Below, one piece after another: positions 10,331 through 19,426 of a stretch of DNA of 30,117 bases. The stretch is from Collodictyon triciliatum (Eukaryota > CRuMs): the NCBI GenBank assembly GCA_043381765.1, contig JBHJMP010000945.1, positions 1 through 30,117 on the forward strand, in the 5' to 3' direction. Position 1 is the stretch's first letter; every line of letters starts with the position of its first letter. Below the pieces are notes generated by a model. It did not search any database. It saw nothing but the letters and a program-made list of their open reading frames with translations, and was not told the origin of the DNA. The translations under genes and the position numbers were made by a program.

Positions 10331-10780
10331 TTAAGCGGTATTCCCCTTTTTGCCCCACGATTTTAAATTTGGATTGCGGACAAAGCCAATAAGGAAACCA
10401 TCATGATACCTATGCGTGTTATCATGCTGATGATATTTATAACCCCATTTTTTTTCTTCGAATGGAGTGATGTTCCTGGTATTGGAGAAAGATTTGCATG
10501 AAGCATGATGCAACTTCTCATACCCGTTATGCAGGAACCAAAAGAGATACTTCGACTTGTCTTGCTGTGTATTTTCACTATACTTTCTGTGCAGCCGCGT
10601 CGCATCGACATCAAAAAGATAGAAAGCAAAGAGAAAGGTAACCCGATAAAGCACAAACGCACTATCCCGGCATCGAACATAAACCCGAGAAAACAAATAG
10701 CCAAAAAAAAACGCTGCTGAGCCACTCCTAAACAACGCCACAAACCAACCACACTCATTATTGGAACAAGTGCGCCACAA
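10331..10780 (-). CDS. Hypothetical protein, possible type II membrane protein (weak)
   Basis: A 149-codon open frame with mixed codon use and a hydrophilic second half (KSKYLFWFLHNGYEKLHHA) following a hydrophobic stretch (RVTFLFAFYLFD). The overlapping minus frame (10363-10905) is open for longer and is hydrophobic, so the frame choice is uncertain and the real model may switch frames through an intron. The annotated start is a non-ATG codon, so the true 5' end is unknown. I recognise no domain; it might join with the candidate exon at 9784-9894. Confidence 0.25.
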   Translation of the reverse strand: MWRTCSNNECGWFVALFRSGSAAFFFGYLFSRVYVRCRDSAFVLYRVTFLFAFYLFDVDATRLHRKYSENTQQDKSKYLFWFLHNGYEKLHHASCKSFSNTRNITPFEEKKWGYKYHQHDNTHRYHDGFLIGFVRNPNLKSWGKKGNTA

Positions 10781-10905
10781 AAGTCAATTCGACAAAAAAA
10801 GACAATTTCAAACCCAAAATACAATCTTTCGTGCAAGTATCCGTTAGTGCACGCTCCCACGGCAAGTAGTTGTTCACATTTCCCACAGGAAAAACCCATG
10901 CGCAC

Positions 10906-11393
10906 TAATCTGGAAAATCCCGGGGCGCATTAAAAACCTTCACAACAAGGACGGAAGAGATGAATCACACAACGAGAATAAGCGTCCCCGATTCCAATGA
11001 TCACATAAGTCGCTGGAAAGCCAGGCAGGAGGCCTAGAAGCCAGCCAGATCAGTAACATCTCCAGACCAAGCAGCTGAACGAAGCCACTACTGAACTTCA
11101 CATGAAGCCTGGCGATCAACACATATAACTCACGCAGCTATTATCTCATAGAAGAGCGACCTTGCTTGCTCTTTTTTTTTTTTCTTTCTTCTCTTCTGCT
11201 CTCGTTCTCAAGGAGTGGCCTCACCATGAAGCAAGCACCGCCAACGAAACACTCAGCCCTCTTCACCAAAAAAAGAAAAAAAATGAATAAGAAACAAGGA
11301 GATCGATCAGGAGTTAACCTGAATTCATGACTCCCACATCATGATCTGATCACAGGAAGCAGCCGCCCACGCAAGCCCGCAACAAGTCCGCAA
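10906..11393. other. Intergenic / 5' flank of the microprotein gene
   Basis: GC content rises compared with the preceding kilobase. There is a pyrimidine tract at 11165-11205 (T run then CTTTCTTCTCTTCTGC), about 190 bp before the start codon at 11394. It may be a promoter or 5' UTR element, but this is inference only. No coding exon was found. Confidence 0.45.
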
Positions 11394-11826
11394 ATGGCGC
11401 AACTCATCGAGAACATCAAGGGACTCTTCACCGAGGATGAATCTGGCCGCAAGCTCTTCATGGGCATCAACGGCTACGACTGGAGTAAGCGCCTTCTTCT
11501 CTCTCACCGCCACCAGACTCCCACACAAGCAACACCCCCACATATGAAAAAAAAAGAGACAGACAAACGAAGAAGCACTTACTATCCCTTCTATATGAGT
11601 GTGTTTATGTATGCTTATATATGTATTTGCACGAATATGATAATGATTGTTGCAGAGTCAGCAGGCTGAACTAACATGTTTTCAACTGCGCCGTGCAGGA
11701 AAGATCCTGCTCATCTTCGCCGTGATGTACACCTGCCTGGGGCTTATCTTCGCCTTCTTCCTGCAGGTCTACTATGCCGTCGGCCCCGAAGAATACCACT
11801 GCGAGTCCATGTTCAAGAGCTGCTAA
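11394..11826 (+). CDS. 72-residue single-pass membrane microprotein, Na,K-ATPase beta-like N-terminus
   Basis: Exon 1 is 11394-11484 and exon 2 is 11699-11826. The 214-bp intron has donor GTAAGC, branch-point-like ACTAAC at 11671-11676 and acceptor GTGCAG. The product has a 30-residue acidic/amphipathic N-terminus (MAQLIENIKGLFTEDESGRK), then FMGINGYDWRKILLIFAVMY running into one transmembrane helix (about 31-55), then a short tail with two cysteines ending FKSC. The block G-x-x-x-W-[RK]-KILL...Y-x-CL..IF....QV resembles the start and only membrane helix of Na,K/H,K-ATPase beta subunits, but the roughly 250-residue ectodomain is absent and a stop codon follows. Exon, intron and frame are well supported by sequence; the family link is tentative. 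It could instead be an unrelated regulin- or FXYD-like small protein. Confidence 0.65.
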
Positions 11827-12067
11827 GCCTTGCTCAATGCCGCATGGCGCCACAATACACTCTGCTTGCCAACCCAACTCTTCATCACTCAGCCAATCAA
11901 CCCTACACACACGCACCCACCAAGCACCCACTTATTAAAGAGACAAAGAGAACGAATCTGAGTTGCTTTGAAGAAGGCGCGCTCTCTCACTCGTGAAAGG
12001 CTGCCGCATATATGCGCGCGAGCAGGACTCGCGAAGCTGTCACAACCGCCCTCTTTATTATCGCGCC

Positions 12068-12653
12068 TCACTCGCGGCGCAGATGCAGAAGCCCGTGGAC
12101 TTTGACGGCTATGTACACGCCAATTGCTGCGACAAAGAGCGGCACAAGCAGCCAGAGCAAAAGACCCCGTGTGGCGCTTCCACTTGCACCTGTGTTTGCG
12201 AGGGCTGCTGTGCCTTTGACAGCCGTTGCGGTTTTGACAGGCGCGGCTTCTTGGCCGGTCGACTCCGTCTTGTGGGCAGGCTTTGTTGGCGCGGCAGTGC
12301 CTTCGAGAAGGTCTGGGAAGAGTTTGCGGAAGTGGGCGTTTCTCTGGTTGAACAGGCTGCTCGAGGCGGCAAAGCGGCGTCGCTCGTCCGGTGTGCAGTG
12401 GATGCTCCCGTGCGTTGGAGTTTCTTCGAGCTGTTCCAGAGTTTTTTTTTTTTGTTTTGTTTTGTTTTTTTGTTAGTGCATCGTGGCGATTGGCCGGTGG
12501 TGTTTGGATGAAAGACTACCATGAAGGATAGAAGTCCGTTCAGGATGCTTTGTGTGGGGAGTCGTGTTTAGTGCATGTGCTTGGTTATTGATGTTGGTGT
12601 CGAAATAATCATATAATACCAGATATAAAGTTCATGGATTAATTAATGGATTG

Positions 12654-12688
<35 letters not shown>

Positions 12689-13861
12689 GTATCTTTGTAT
12701 AATGTCACGGGGCAAAAGAACCTGCCCACAGTCCAGAGGCAGTTCCACGATTCCGGATGGACTGTGCGTGTTGAGGCATTTGGTTAGTGTCTTGGTTGTT
12801 TTAGAAAAAAAAAAAAAGGAAAAGGGTCGGGTGGGTGGATTGCTTCTCTTACAATCGCTCATGGATAGACAAAGCCGGGTTTCTGTGGCGAAGCGGCCGT
12901 TTGGAGTTGTCATCAGGATGCCTGTGTTTAAAAGTAATGTGGTTATGTTGCTTGCTTTTTGTGAGTCCAAGTGCGTATCTCGGGGTGGCTTACTTGGTGG
13001 TTTGAATGGATACTCGACCGGAAATATGAGTTTTCCGAGATATTGCCCACCTATATAATGAAAAGACGGAAAAAGAAAAAGAAAAGGTAGATGATAAAAA
13101 ATTGCATCAGCTTTACTTTGCATATGTAAAGAAGCGAGGGATAGCGATCCGGTCATGGAGGAAGCTTGAGAAGATTTTGGATGCGTAAAAGACCTTCATA
13201 TGGAGACCCTTTTGGCCCTGTGATGACATAATACCTGGAAGAACAGTGAAATTGCAGGGGGGGAAATATTGTAACTATATTTTATGTAAATCTATATGGA
13301 TCATACAAAACATTTCTTTTTTGATGGCCGAGTGTTGCAGTTGTTTGTTTATTTTATACATACTTAATGGCAAAGCAAAGAAACGAGTAAAAGAAAACAG
13401 GAATACATTAAGAGGTTTGAAGGCAAATCAAGAATGTCATGCTACCATTCAAATATGTTTACATCTGCGTTGGGCCGTGCGAGAATATGAGGCAGCGGAT
13501 CGGTCAGGAGTTTCTGATATTCTCTCATCAGACGTTTCTGGCGTCGTGATTGTGAAGCGATATAATTATTAAAACAATCATATGAATGAAAAGAAGGAAA
13601 CTTCATAATAAGAAGAAACAATAAAAAATAATTTCATAAATTAACAGAATAGAAAAAATAAAATGAAAAAAAAAAACAAGAAAAAGATTGAGCAAGGACA
13701 GCAGGGTATTAAACAAAATAATTGATCCTGTGGAATATGTTATTTGTTTGCAACTTACTAAAATCCCACAAAGTGCTGAAGAATGTTTATGCAAGTGTTT
13801 TAAGCAGATAACAGAATTGCATACGAACCGTGCTTGTTTGCAGGCTGAGCTTCTGTGCCAT
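12068..13861 (-). CDS. UBC6: UBC6/UBE2J-type tail-anchored E2 ubiquitin-conjugating enzyme (8 exons)
   Basis: Exons in transcript order: 13861-13829, 13537-13446, 13234-13194, 13050-12994, 12921-12853, 12761-12722, 12547-12520, 12430-12068. All GT-AG, in phase, 240 residues (yeast Ubc6 is 250). The protein transfers ubiquitin at the ER membrane in ER-associated degradation. Visible marks: [20 protein letters not shown] at 12-31, [20 protein letters not shown] at 56-75, then TPNGRF. The catalytic cysteine is Cys92 in [15 protein letters not shown], followed by [10 protein letters not shown], the UBC6-specific block. A Lys/Ala/Thr-rich linker leads to a C-terminal membrane helix at about 210-229 ([19 protein letters not shown]) with a short basic tail, the tail-anchor topology of the family. 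One oddity: the family's WNPxW is WNCLW here. Introns are 72-291 bp; one holds a 33-T run. The first coding exon ([11 protein letters not shown]) was chosen because it is in phase and has a GTTCGT donor. Confidence 0.93.
12655..12687. repeat. Poly-T run (33 T) in a UBC6 intron
   Basis: Uninterrupted T homopolymer on the plus strand, which is poly-A on the sense strand of UBC6, inside intron 12548-12721. The exact length in an assembly is unreliable. Confidence 0.9.
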
Positions 13862-14467
13862 CTTCCTGTGCTCTTGTACTTTTTTTTTTTACTTCCGATC
13901 GACTTTCCTCTTTCTTTGTATCATGTCGCAGAGGTAAAGCATTAAAAAAAAAAAAAGAAGAAAAGGGGGTTTATCATACTCTTCTCGCTCGCTGCTTTAG
14001 TTGGCCTCTTCACTCCAACTAGAAGACAGCTGTGTGTTGAAACAAAGACACCGGATCAAGGTCTCATGGGTCGAAAAAGGGCTGCTTTCGCCGCATAATG
14101 CTTGCTGTTTACCACGTGAGTGACTCACATTAAAAGAGGTCTCGAGCGCCAAGCTTCTTGTTTATTGCGCAGCCTCGCAGAACAACGAGCAGAACAGACA
14201 GGAAGGAGAACCAGAAAAAAAAAAAACTATCAAACATCATCTGCATCTTTTGCGTTTTGGTTGCGTTTGTCAAACCTTTTGTGTTCCAGATGTGTCGAAA
14301 GGGCAAGGTACCGTACCTAATTTTCAACCAATTGGGATTCGAACATGCTGTATGTCACACAGAAAATGATTTTTCTCCTGCTCGTCTGTGAAGAAATTCG
14401 AGATATTCTCCAACCGCCTAATTTGGACGTAATCTGTGCCCATGTCATACTCTGTCTCGCTTTAAAG
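13862..14467. other. Intergenic, between UBC6 and the A/C tract
   Basis: Probable UBC6 5' flank. It has short A runs (13944-13957, 14215-14226) and no exon I can support on either strand. The open frames here continue into the low-complexity tract and have no domain content. Confidence 0.5.
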
Positions 14468-14799
14468 ACAAAAAACAAAAAAAACAAAAAAACAAAAAAA
14501 CAAAGAAACAAAAAAACAAAAAAGCAAAAAAACAAAAAAACAAAAAAACAAAAAAACAAAAAAAACAAAAAAAAAAAAAACAAAAAAACAAAAAACAAAA
14601 AAACAAAAAAACAAAAAAACAAAAAAACAAAAAAACAAAAAACAAAAAAACAAAAAAACAAAAAAACAAAAAAACAAAAAAACAAAAAACAAAAAAACAA
14701 AAAAACAAAAAAACAAAAAACAAAAAAACAAAAAAACAAAAAAACAAAAAAACAAAAAACAAAAAAACAAAAAAAAAAAAAAACAAAAAAACAAAAAAA

Positions 14800-14867
<68 letters not shown>

Positions 14868-14976
14868 AAAAAAACAAAAAAACAAAAAAACAAAAAAACA
14901 AAAAAACAAAAAAACAAAAAAACAAAAAACAAAAAACAAAAAACAAAAAAAACAAAAAACATAAAAACAAAAAAAA

Positions 14977-15037
<61 letters not shown>

Positions 15038-15228
15038 AAAAAAACAAAAAACAAAAAAACAAAAAACAAAAAAACAAAAAACAAAAAAACAAAAAACAAA
15101 AAAAACAAAAAAAACAAAAAAAACAAAAAAAACAAAAAAAACAAAAAAACAAAAAACAAAAAAAAAAAAAAAAACAAAAAAAAACAAAAAAAACAAAAAA
15201 AAACAAAAAAAACAAAAAAAAAACAAAC
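14468..15228 (+). repeat. A/C-only low-complexity tract, (C A6-8)n with embedded poly-A
   Basis: About 760 bases in which the plus strand is almost entirely A with isolated C, spaced mostly every 7 or 8 bases. Two long pure-A runs (about 14801-14866 and 14979-15036) are embedded; a few G or T interruptions occur (two G near 14504-14524, one T near 14962). The open frames it creates on both strands (Lys/Asn/Gln/Thr-rich forward, Phe/Leu/Cys-rich reverse) are artefacts. It ends about 50 bp before the start codon of the phosphatase gene. Confidence 0.95.
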
Positions 15229-15276
15229 TAAAACAACAAAACCCCACATCACTCCACCCAGCACCCAAGAACCACT

Positions 15277-15459
15277 ATGAGCAAGCAGCCTCAACAAGGC
15301 GCCTCATCATACCCAGGACGAAGGTCGCCCCTTCCAAGACCATCACGGTATGCATCCGACTTCACTCAGTCACCTCCCCACCTCGTCCCAAACCAAACAA
15401 ACCAAACAAAAACAAAAACAAAACAAAACAAAACACACTTGTAAAAAAACACACTTGTA

Positions 15460-15498
<39 letters not shown>

Positions 15499-18126
15499 CA
15501 CTTGTAAAAAACAGAAACAGAAACAGAAACAGAAACAGAAACAGAAACAAAACAAAACAAAACAAAACAACAGAAAACAAAACAAAACAAATCAGAAACA
15601 AAACAAATCAGAAACAAAACAAATCAGAAACAGAAACAAAATACAAAAAATAAAAGTACAAACATTCAAACACAAGTGTAAAAACCAATGACAAAAACAC
15701 CGACAGCCCGCCACGCAACGCAGTCACGATTGTGCCGTACTCCCTGGTTCCCGACGGCCTGGGACACCACACCGCAGCCGCAACGCACCGAACCACCCCA
15801 GACCTGCAGACGTTCTCTCTGGCCACGCCCAGCACAAGCGGCCTGCAGCTCCACACGCCCACGGGCGAGACAGACACCGACCTTGCCGTGGCCAAGAACG
15901 TGGCCCACCACATTGTCCGCAACGTGCTCCAAGTGCCGCTTCTCCAAAGCCATCATCAGAATCACCCTCATCAGAATCATCACAGCCAAGCAAGTCGAGT
16001 CAACCGCACCCTGCTGGAGCAGCTGCTTCCAACCGCCGGGTCAGCGCACTATCGCCGCGGGGCTTTCGGGATTCCGGCCGGAGACATCGTCTGCCTCTGC
16101 CGCAGTGTTGTGCGCCACCGCTTGCAGCCGCAACTGACAGCTGTCAAGTACGTCCTGCCTCCTGTCAAGATCTTTGGCGACATCCACGGCCAGGCCGCCG
16201 ACCTGCTGGAGCTCTTTGCCCACTATGGCGCGCCATGCACAAGCACAAGCTCCGGCGCAAGCGCAGGCTCCGTGACAGGCGGGTCCGGAAATGGCGACAT
16301 CCTCTCCCACAACTACGTCTTCAACGGCGACTTTGTGGACCGCGGGCCGCACTCGCTCGAGGTGGTCCTCATCCTGCTGGCTCTCAAGCTGCTCTATGGC
16401 GACCGCGTCCATCTGCTTCGCGGCAACCACGAGTTCCGCTGCACAAACAAGGCTGCAGGCTTCCATGCAGAGTGTCGGGCCCGCTATTCGGCCAATGGTG
16501 ATGCTGATGGAGTTGCGGATCCCCACAACACTGCAGAGATTGTCTACGAGGCCATCAACTGCGTCTTTGATAATCTCCCGATTGCGGCCGTCATCCAGTC
16601 GATCTTCAGCGATGGCACCGGCACACACACCGTCTCCTCAAAGATTCTGGTCGTACACGGCGGCATCGGTCCAGACTTCAAGTCTATCAAAACTCTCAAG
16701 GAAATCTCCTTGCCCATCACTGAGGACGACCAATATCCCGTTGTTCGCGATGCTGTATGGAATGACCCGGCCTACGTGTCAAAGCAAAAAGGATTTGAGG
16801 AAAATAACCGAGGAAGTGGCGTATTTACATTTGGGTGCGATGCAGTGGACTCCTTCTTGGATGAGAACAAGATCGAAACTATCATCCGCTCCCATGAGTG
16901 TGTGGATAACGGCTACGAGTTTTATCTCGGCGGCAAGATCATCACCGTCTTCTCTGCGAGAGACTACATCGGCCACTACGACAACCACGGCGCTTTTCTG
17001 CAAGTGACGCAGGATACGCAGCGTGGAAAGCTCTTTATCCTGCCCATGGTGCTTCCCTCAAAGAAAAAGGCCGTTGATATCATCAGCCACTTCCAAACAG
17101 CACCGTCTGACGGGCCACCCGCATACATCCCCCCTGCTCATAACCCACAAAGGGTTCGGGAGTCGCATAAGCCGCCACTGCAGGTCTCTGTTACCATCAG
17201 AGTTAAAGAGTCAGAGACCCCGCTCGTCTCGACCATCCCTGTCGTGAGCGAGGCCCTTCCCCAGCGTGGTCGCTCTGCTGAGCGAGCGCCATCTTCGGAA
17301 TCGGGAAGAAACAGGGTGCCCAGAGATGAAAGTGTGCCCAGGTCTGTGGCTGAGATATTGGCTAATCCGCAGATCAGAGATGATCTCCTTGGCTGGGGAT
17401 TCATCACGAAACAGAAGCCGGAAATGGACCGATTTTTCGGCTCCAATGCCTCTCTTCTCAGTGTTCCGCTTTCGTGTATGGATGCTGTCTGCGGTGCCAA
17501 CTCAAGTATTTCCCATGACATCATCATCACAGTCAACCAAATCGATATTATTCTCTCGCGCATCGCTCGCCATTACCTTGGAATGTCTCAAGGGAAACTT
17601 TACTTCCAGGCCATGTGCTACCGCACCGATGGATTCATCACTTTCGATGAGTTTCGTATGGGCGTTGGAATCCTTGTGGCTAGTCAGTTGACTTTTGCGG
17701 ACGGCATACCTGGCTCTATCAAGGCTCTTTATACTTATCGTATGTATAAATCCAACCAGGATGGCTGGTTATCTACTGAAGATTTCGAAAAGATGAAGAC
17801 GCATATCGATTACAAGCTGAGAATAGATCTGGACTTGAATGCTGTCATGGAAATTGTGCGTCTTTTTTTTTTCAAATGCTACTTTTGTTTTTTGTTTTTT
17901 GTTTTTCTTATTTTTTTAACTGCATCAAGTATGCAGCGTTGATTATATTTTTGGGGGTCTATTTATTTATATTTTTATTTATCAGATTCGACCAGCTAAC
18001 AGAGGTAAGGTCACGTTTGTGGAATTTGTCCAGCCGCTACTTCAAGGGAAGCTTCCCCAGTTTGACTGCTTGTTCAGAATCGAGTTGGTGGAAAACTACT
18101 ACGACAGCTCATCAACCCTTCATTGA
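15277..18126 (+). CDS. PPP-family Ser/Thr protein phosphatase with C-terminal EF-hand-like region
   Basis: Exons 15277-15347, 15707-17855 and 17986-18126, all in phase, 786 residues. A low-complexity N-terminus (about 1-130) precedes a complete PPP catalytic domain (about 150-490). The metal and substrate motifs are all present: GDIHG 181-185, GDFVDRG 231-237, GNHE 263-266, HGG 341-343, RSHE 418-421 and SAR-DY at 439-442. A Ser/Gly-rich insertion of roughly 15-20 residues (TSTSSGASAGSVTGGSGNGD) separates the first two motifs. After a Ser/Arg/Pro linker come three EF-hand-like helix-loop-helix units (around YRTDGFITFDEF, SNQDGWLSTEDF, ANRGKVTFVEF). Their loops keep the central Gly and hydrophobic position but lack most acidic ligands, so calcium binding is doubtful. 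The overall order resembles RdgC/PPEF phosphatases, although no IQ motif was seen; some motifs also recall PPKL enzymes, but no Kelch repeats are present. Exon 1 was chosen because it restores an ATG in phase via acceptor CGACAG at 15706. Confidence 0.9.
15388..15656 (+). repeat. CAAAA / CAGAAA / ACACACTTGTAA simple repeats in the first phosphatase intron
   Basis: Intron 15348-15706 is largely AAAAC and CAGAAA microsatellite. A short unit ACACTTGTAAAAAAC occurs three times (about 15434-15510), and a unit AAATCAGAAACAAAAC occurs three times near 15590-15630. It again lacks G outside the CAGAAA part. It resembles the nearby A/C tract and may have expanded from similar sequence. Confidence 0.85.
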
Positions 18127-18317
18127 GGCAACACGCTTTGCTTCTGAATTCGATTCCAAGAAATAAAACATCATCTAAAACTGATTTTTCTCTAGATAAA
18201 AACGTGCAACATTTTCCTTCGTGTTAAAATGAGCATTATCGAGCATAAACACCAACCATTTTGTCACAGCCATATTTTCCTGTGTGCGCATATAATCATC
18301 GTCGTTTATGCTGATTA

Positions 18318-19186
18318 GTGCAGAGGAACATACCTACTCCTTCTGTTATTAAAATAGTAAATCGAGAAAAGACATTTGACTCTCCGCAATTCTCGATGGC
18401 CATGACATATTCCAAGCTGTTTCGATACAAAATCATCAGTCCGAATCCCTACAAACCGGAGAAGATGAGTCGTTGCGCCGAAACTATAGGCATTATAGAC
18501 CCGCCGATAGTCAAAAGCTGGAAGCAAGCCCGTATACCTCAGCTACTCCCGAAACACCGCGCCCTTCTTCTCAATAGCTGTGGATAGGTGCGCGCGTAGT
18601 GCATGCAGCAACGACCTCTCCAGAATGCACCATGTGCCATAGTGGAGATGACTCTATCGAACACACATTTGTGAAGTGCTCTCTGGCTCAAAAAGTGACA
18701 GAATCTACCCACAAGATGCTCTCTGAACTTCATTATGCTCCCAACCGACTCAGCACGTCTGACATCCTGTTTGGCGCACAATACCAAATGACGCACAACT
18801 CTAGAATACTCTGGACAGTCACAAGGGGACATATGCTGTGGCCTTATGGAGTGTGCGTGCATTCTCTCGCTCCAGTTATTCACCTGAACGAGAAATCAAT
18901 GTATCGAGGCTGGAAAGCATCGTGCAATACAGCTTCCTGAACAGCCTGCTGAAACACGCCCGCATTCTTCGATACTCTGACCGCAAGCGAAGAGAGATAT
19001 GGGAATGTGTCGTGCGATATCTTCCACAGCGTATCCAACCCCTGCTGCCCACGCAGCCAATCAACCAGTTGGGTCGCCCACCTGACCAACTCGCTATCAC
19101 TGATTTCTTTCAAGTGCTGGCCTATCCACAGTAGTGTCTTCTCCTACTCGCGTTTGCTCTCTACTGTGCGCACCTATCTCGATTAA
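18318..19186 (+). mobile_element. LINE-type retroelement 3' coding part (degenerate copy B)
   Basis: Homologous to copy A over 18521-18999, extending further at both ends. Read across frames it gives a polyprotein tail: MSRCAETIGIIDPPIVKSWK, then the zinc-binding motif CTMCHSGDDSIEHTFVKC (C-x2-C-x8-H-x4-C), then a basic C-terminal part ending ITDFFQVLAYPQ and a stop at 19132. Relative to copy A it has a 13-base loss near 18573 and a one-base loss near 18845, each breaking the frame. Its 3' flank matches the LINE fragment at 4729 up to about 19186, then departs, so the copy lacks the standard ACTTTGAATCGAATAAAG terminus. The 5' end (about 18318) is inferred from where coding character stops. 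Confidence 0.72.
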
Positions 19187-19426
19187 ATTGGTATTTGATT
19201 ACATGAAAGTGTGATTAAAAAATTTCAATAAATTCTTTAAATGTACAAAAAGAAACAAACAACAGCAAGACATTCAGTATCATAATTATCGTTTGTTATG
19301 TTATCATCTTGAAATAAATTAAGGTTGAGATATTGATTTTTGAAGAAAAAAAGGCATCAGTCAGTATATATGTTGTTATTTTAAGTTCAAACGCGAGCTG
19401 GGCTTGGTTCGAGTATAATTTATCGT

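Noticed and set aside
11993-12522. Open frames of 137-172 codons on both strands
   Set aside because: They shadow the last UBC6 exon, whose true frame (minus strand, stop at 12068) shows the E2 tail and membrane anchor.
12651-13058. Plus-strand open frame of 135 codons
   Set aside because: Antisense to UBC6 exons and starts in a poly-T run.
14317-15297. Long open frames on both strands (Lys/Asn-rich forward, Phe/Cys/Leu-rich reverse)
   Set aside because: They arise from the A/C-only tract, which cannot form stop codons in most frames; there is no domain content.
19390-19420. GGTTCGAGT resembling a tRNA T-loop
   Set aside because: No complementary T-stem and no acceptor or anticodon arms around it.
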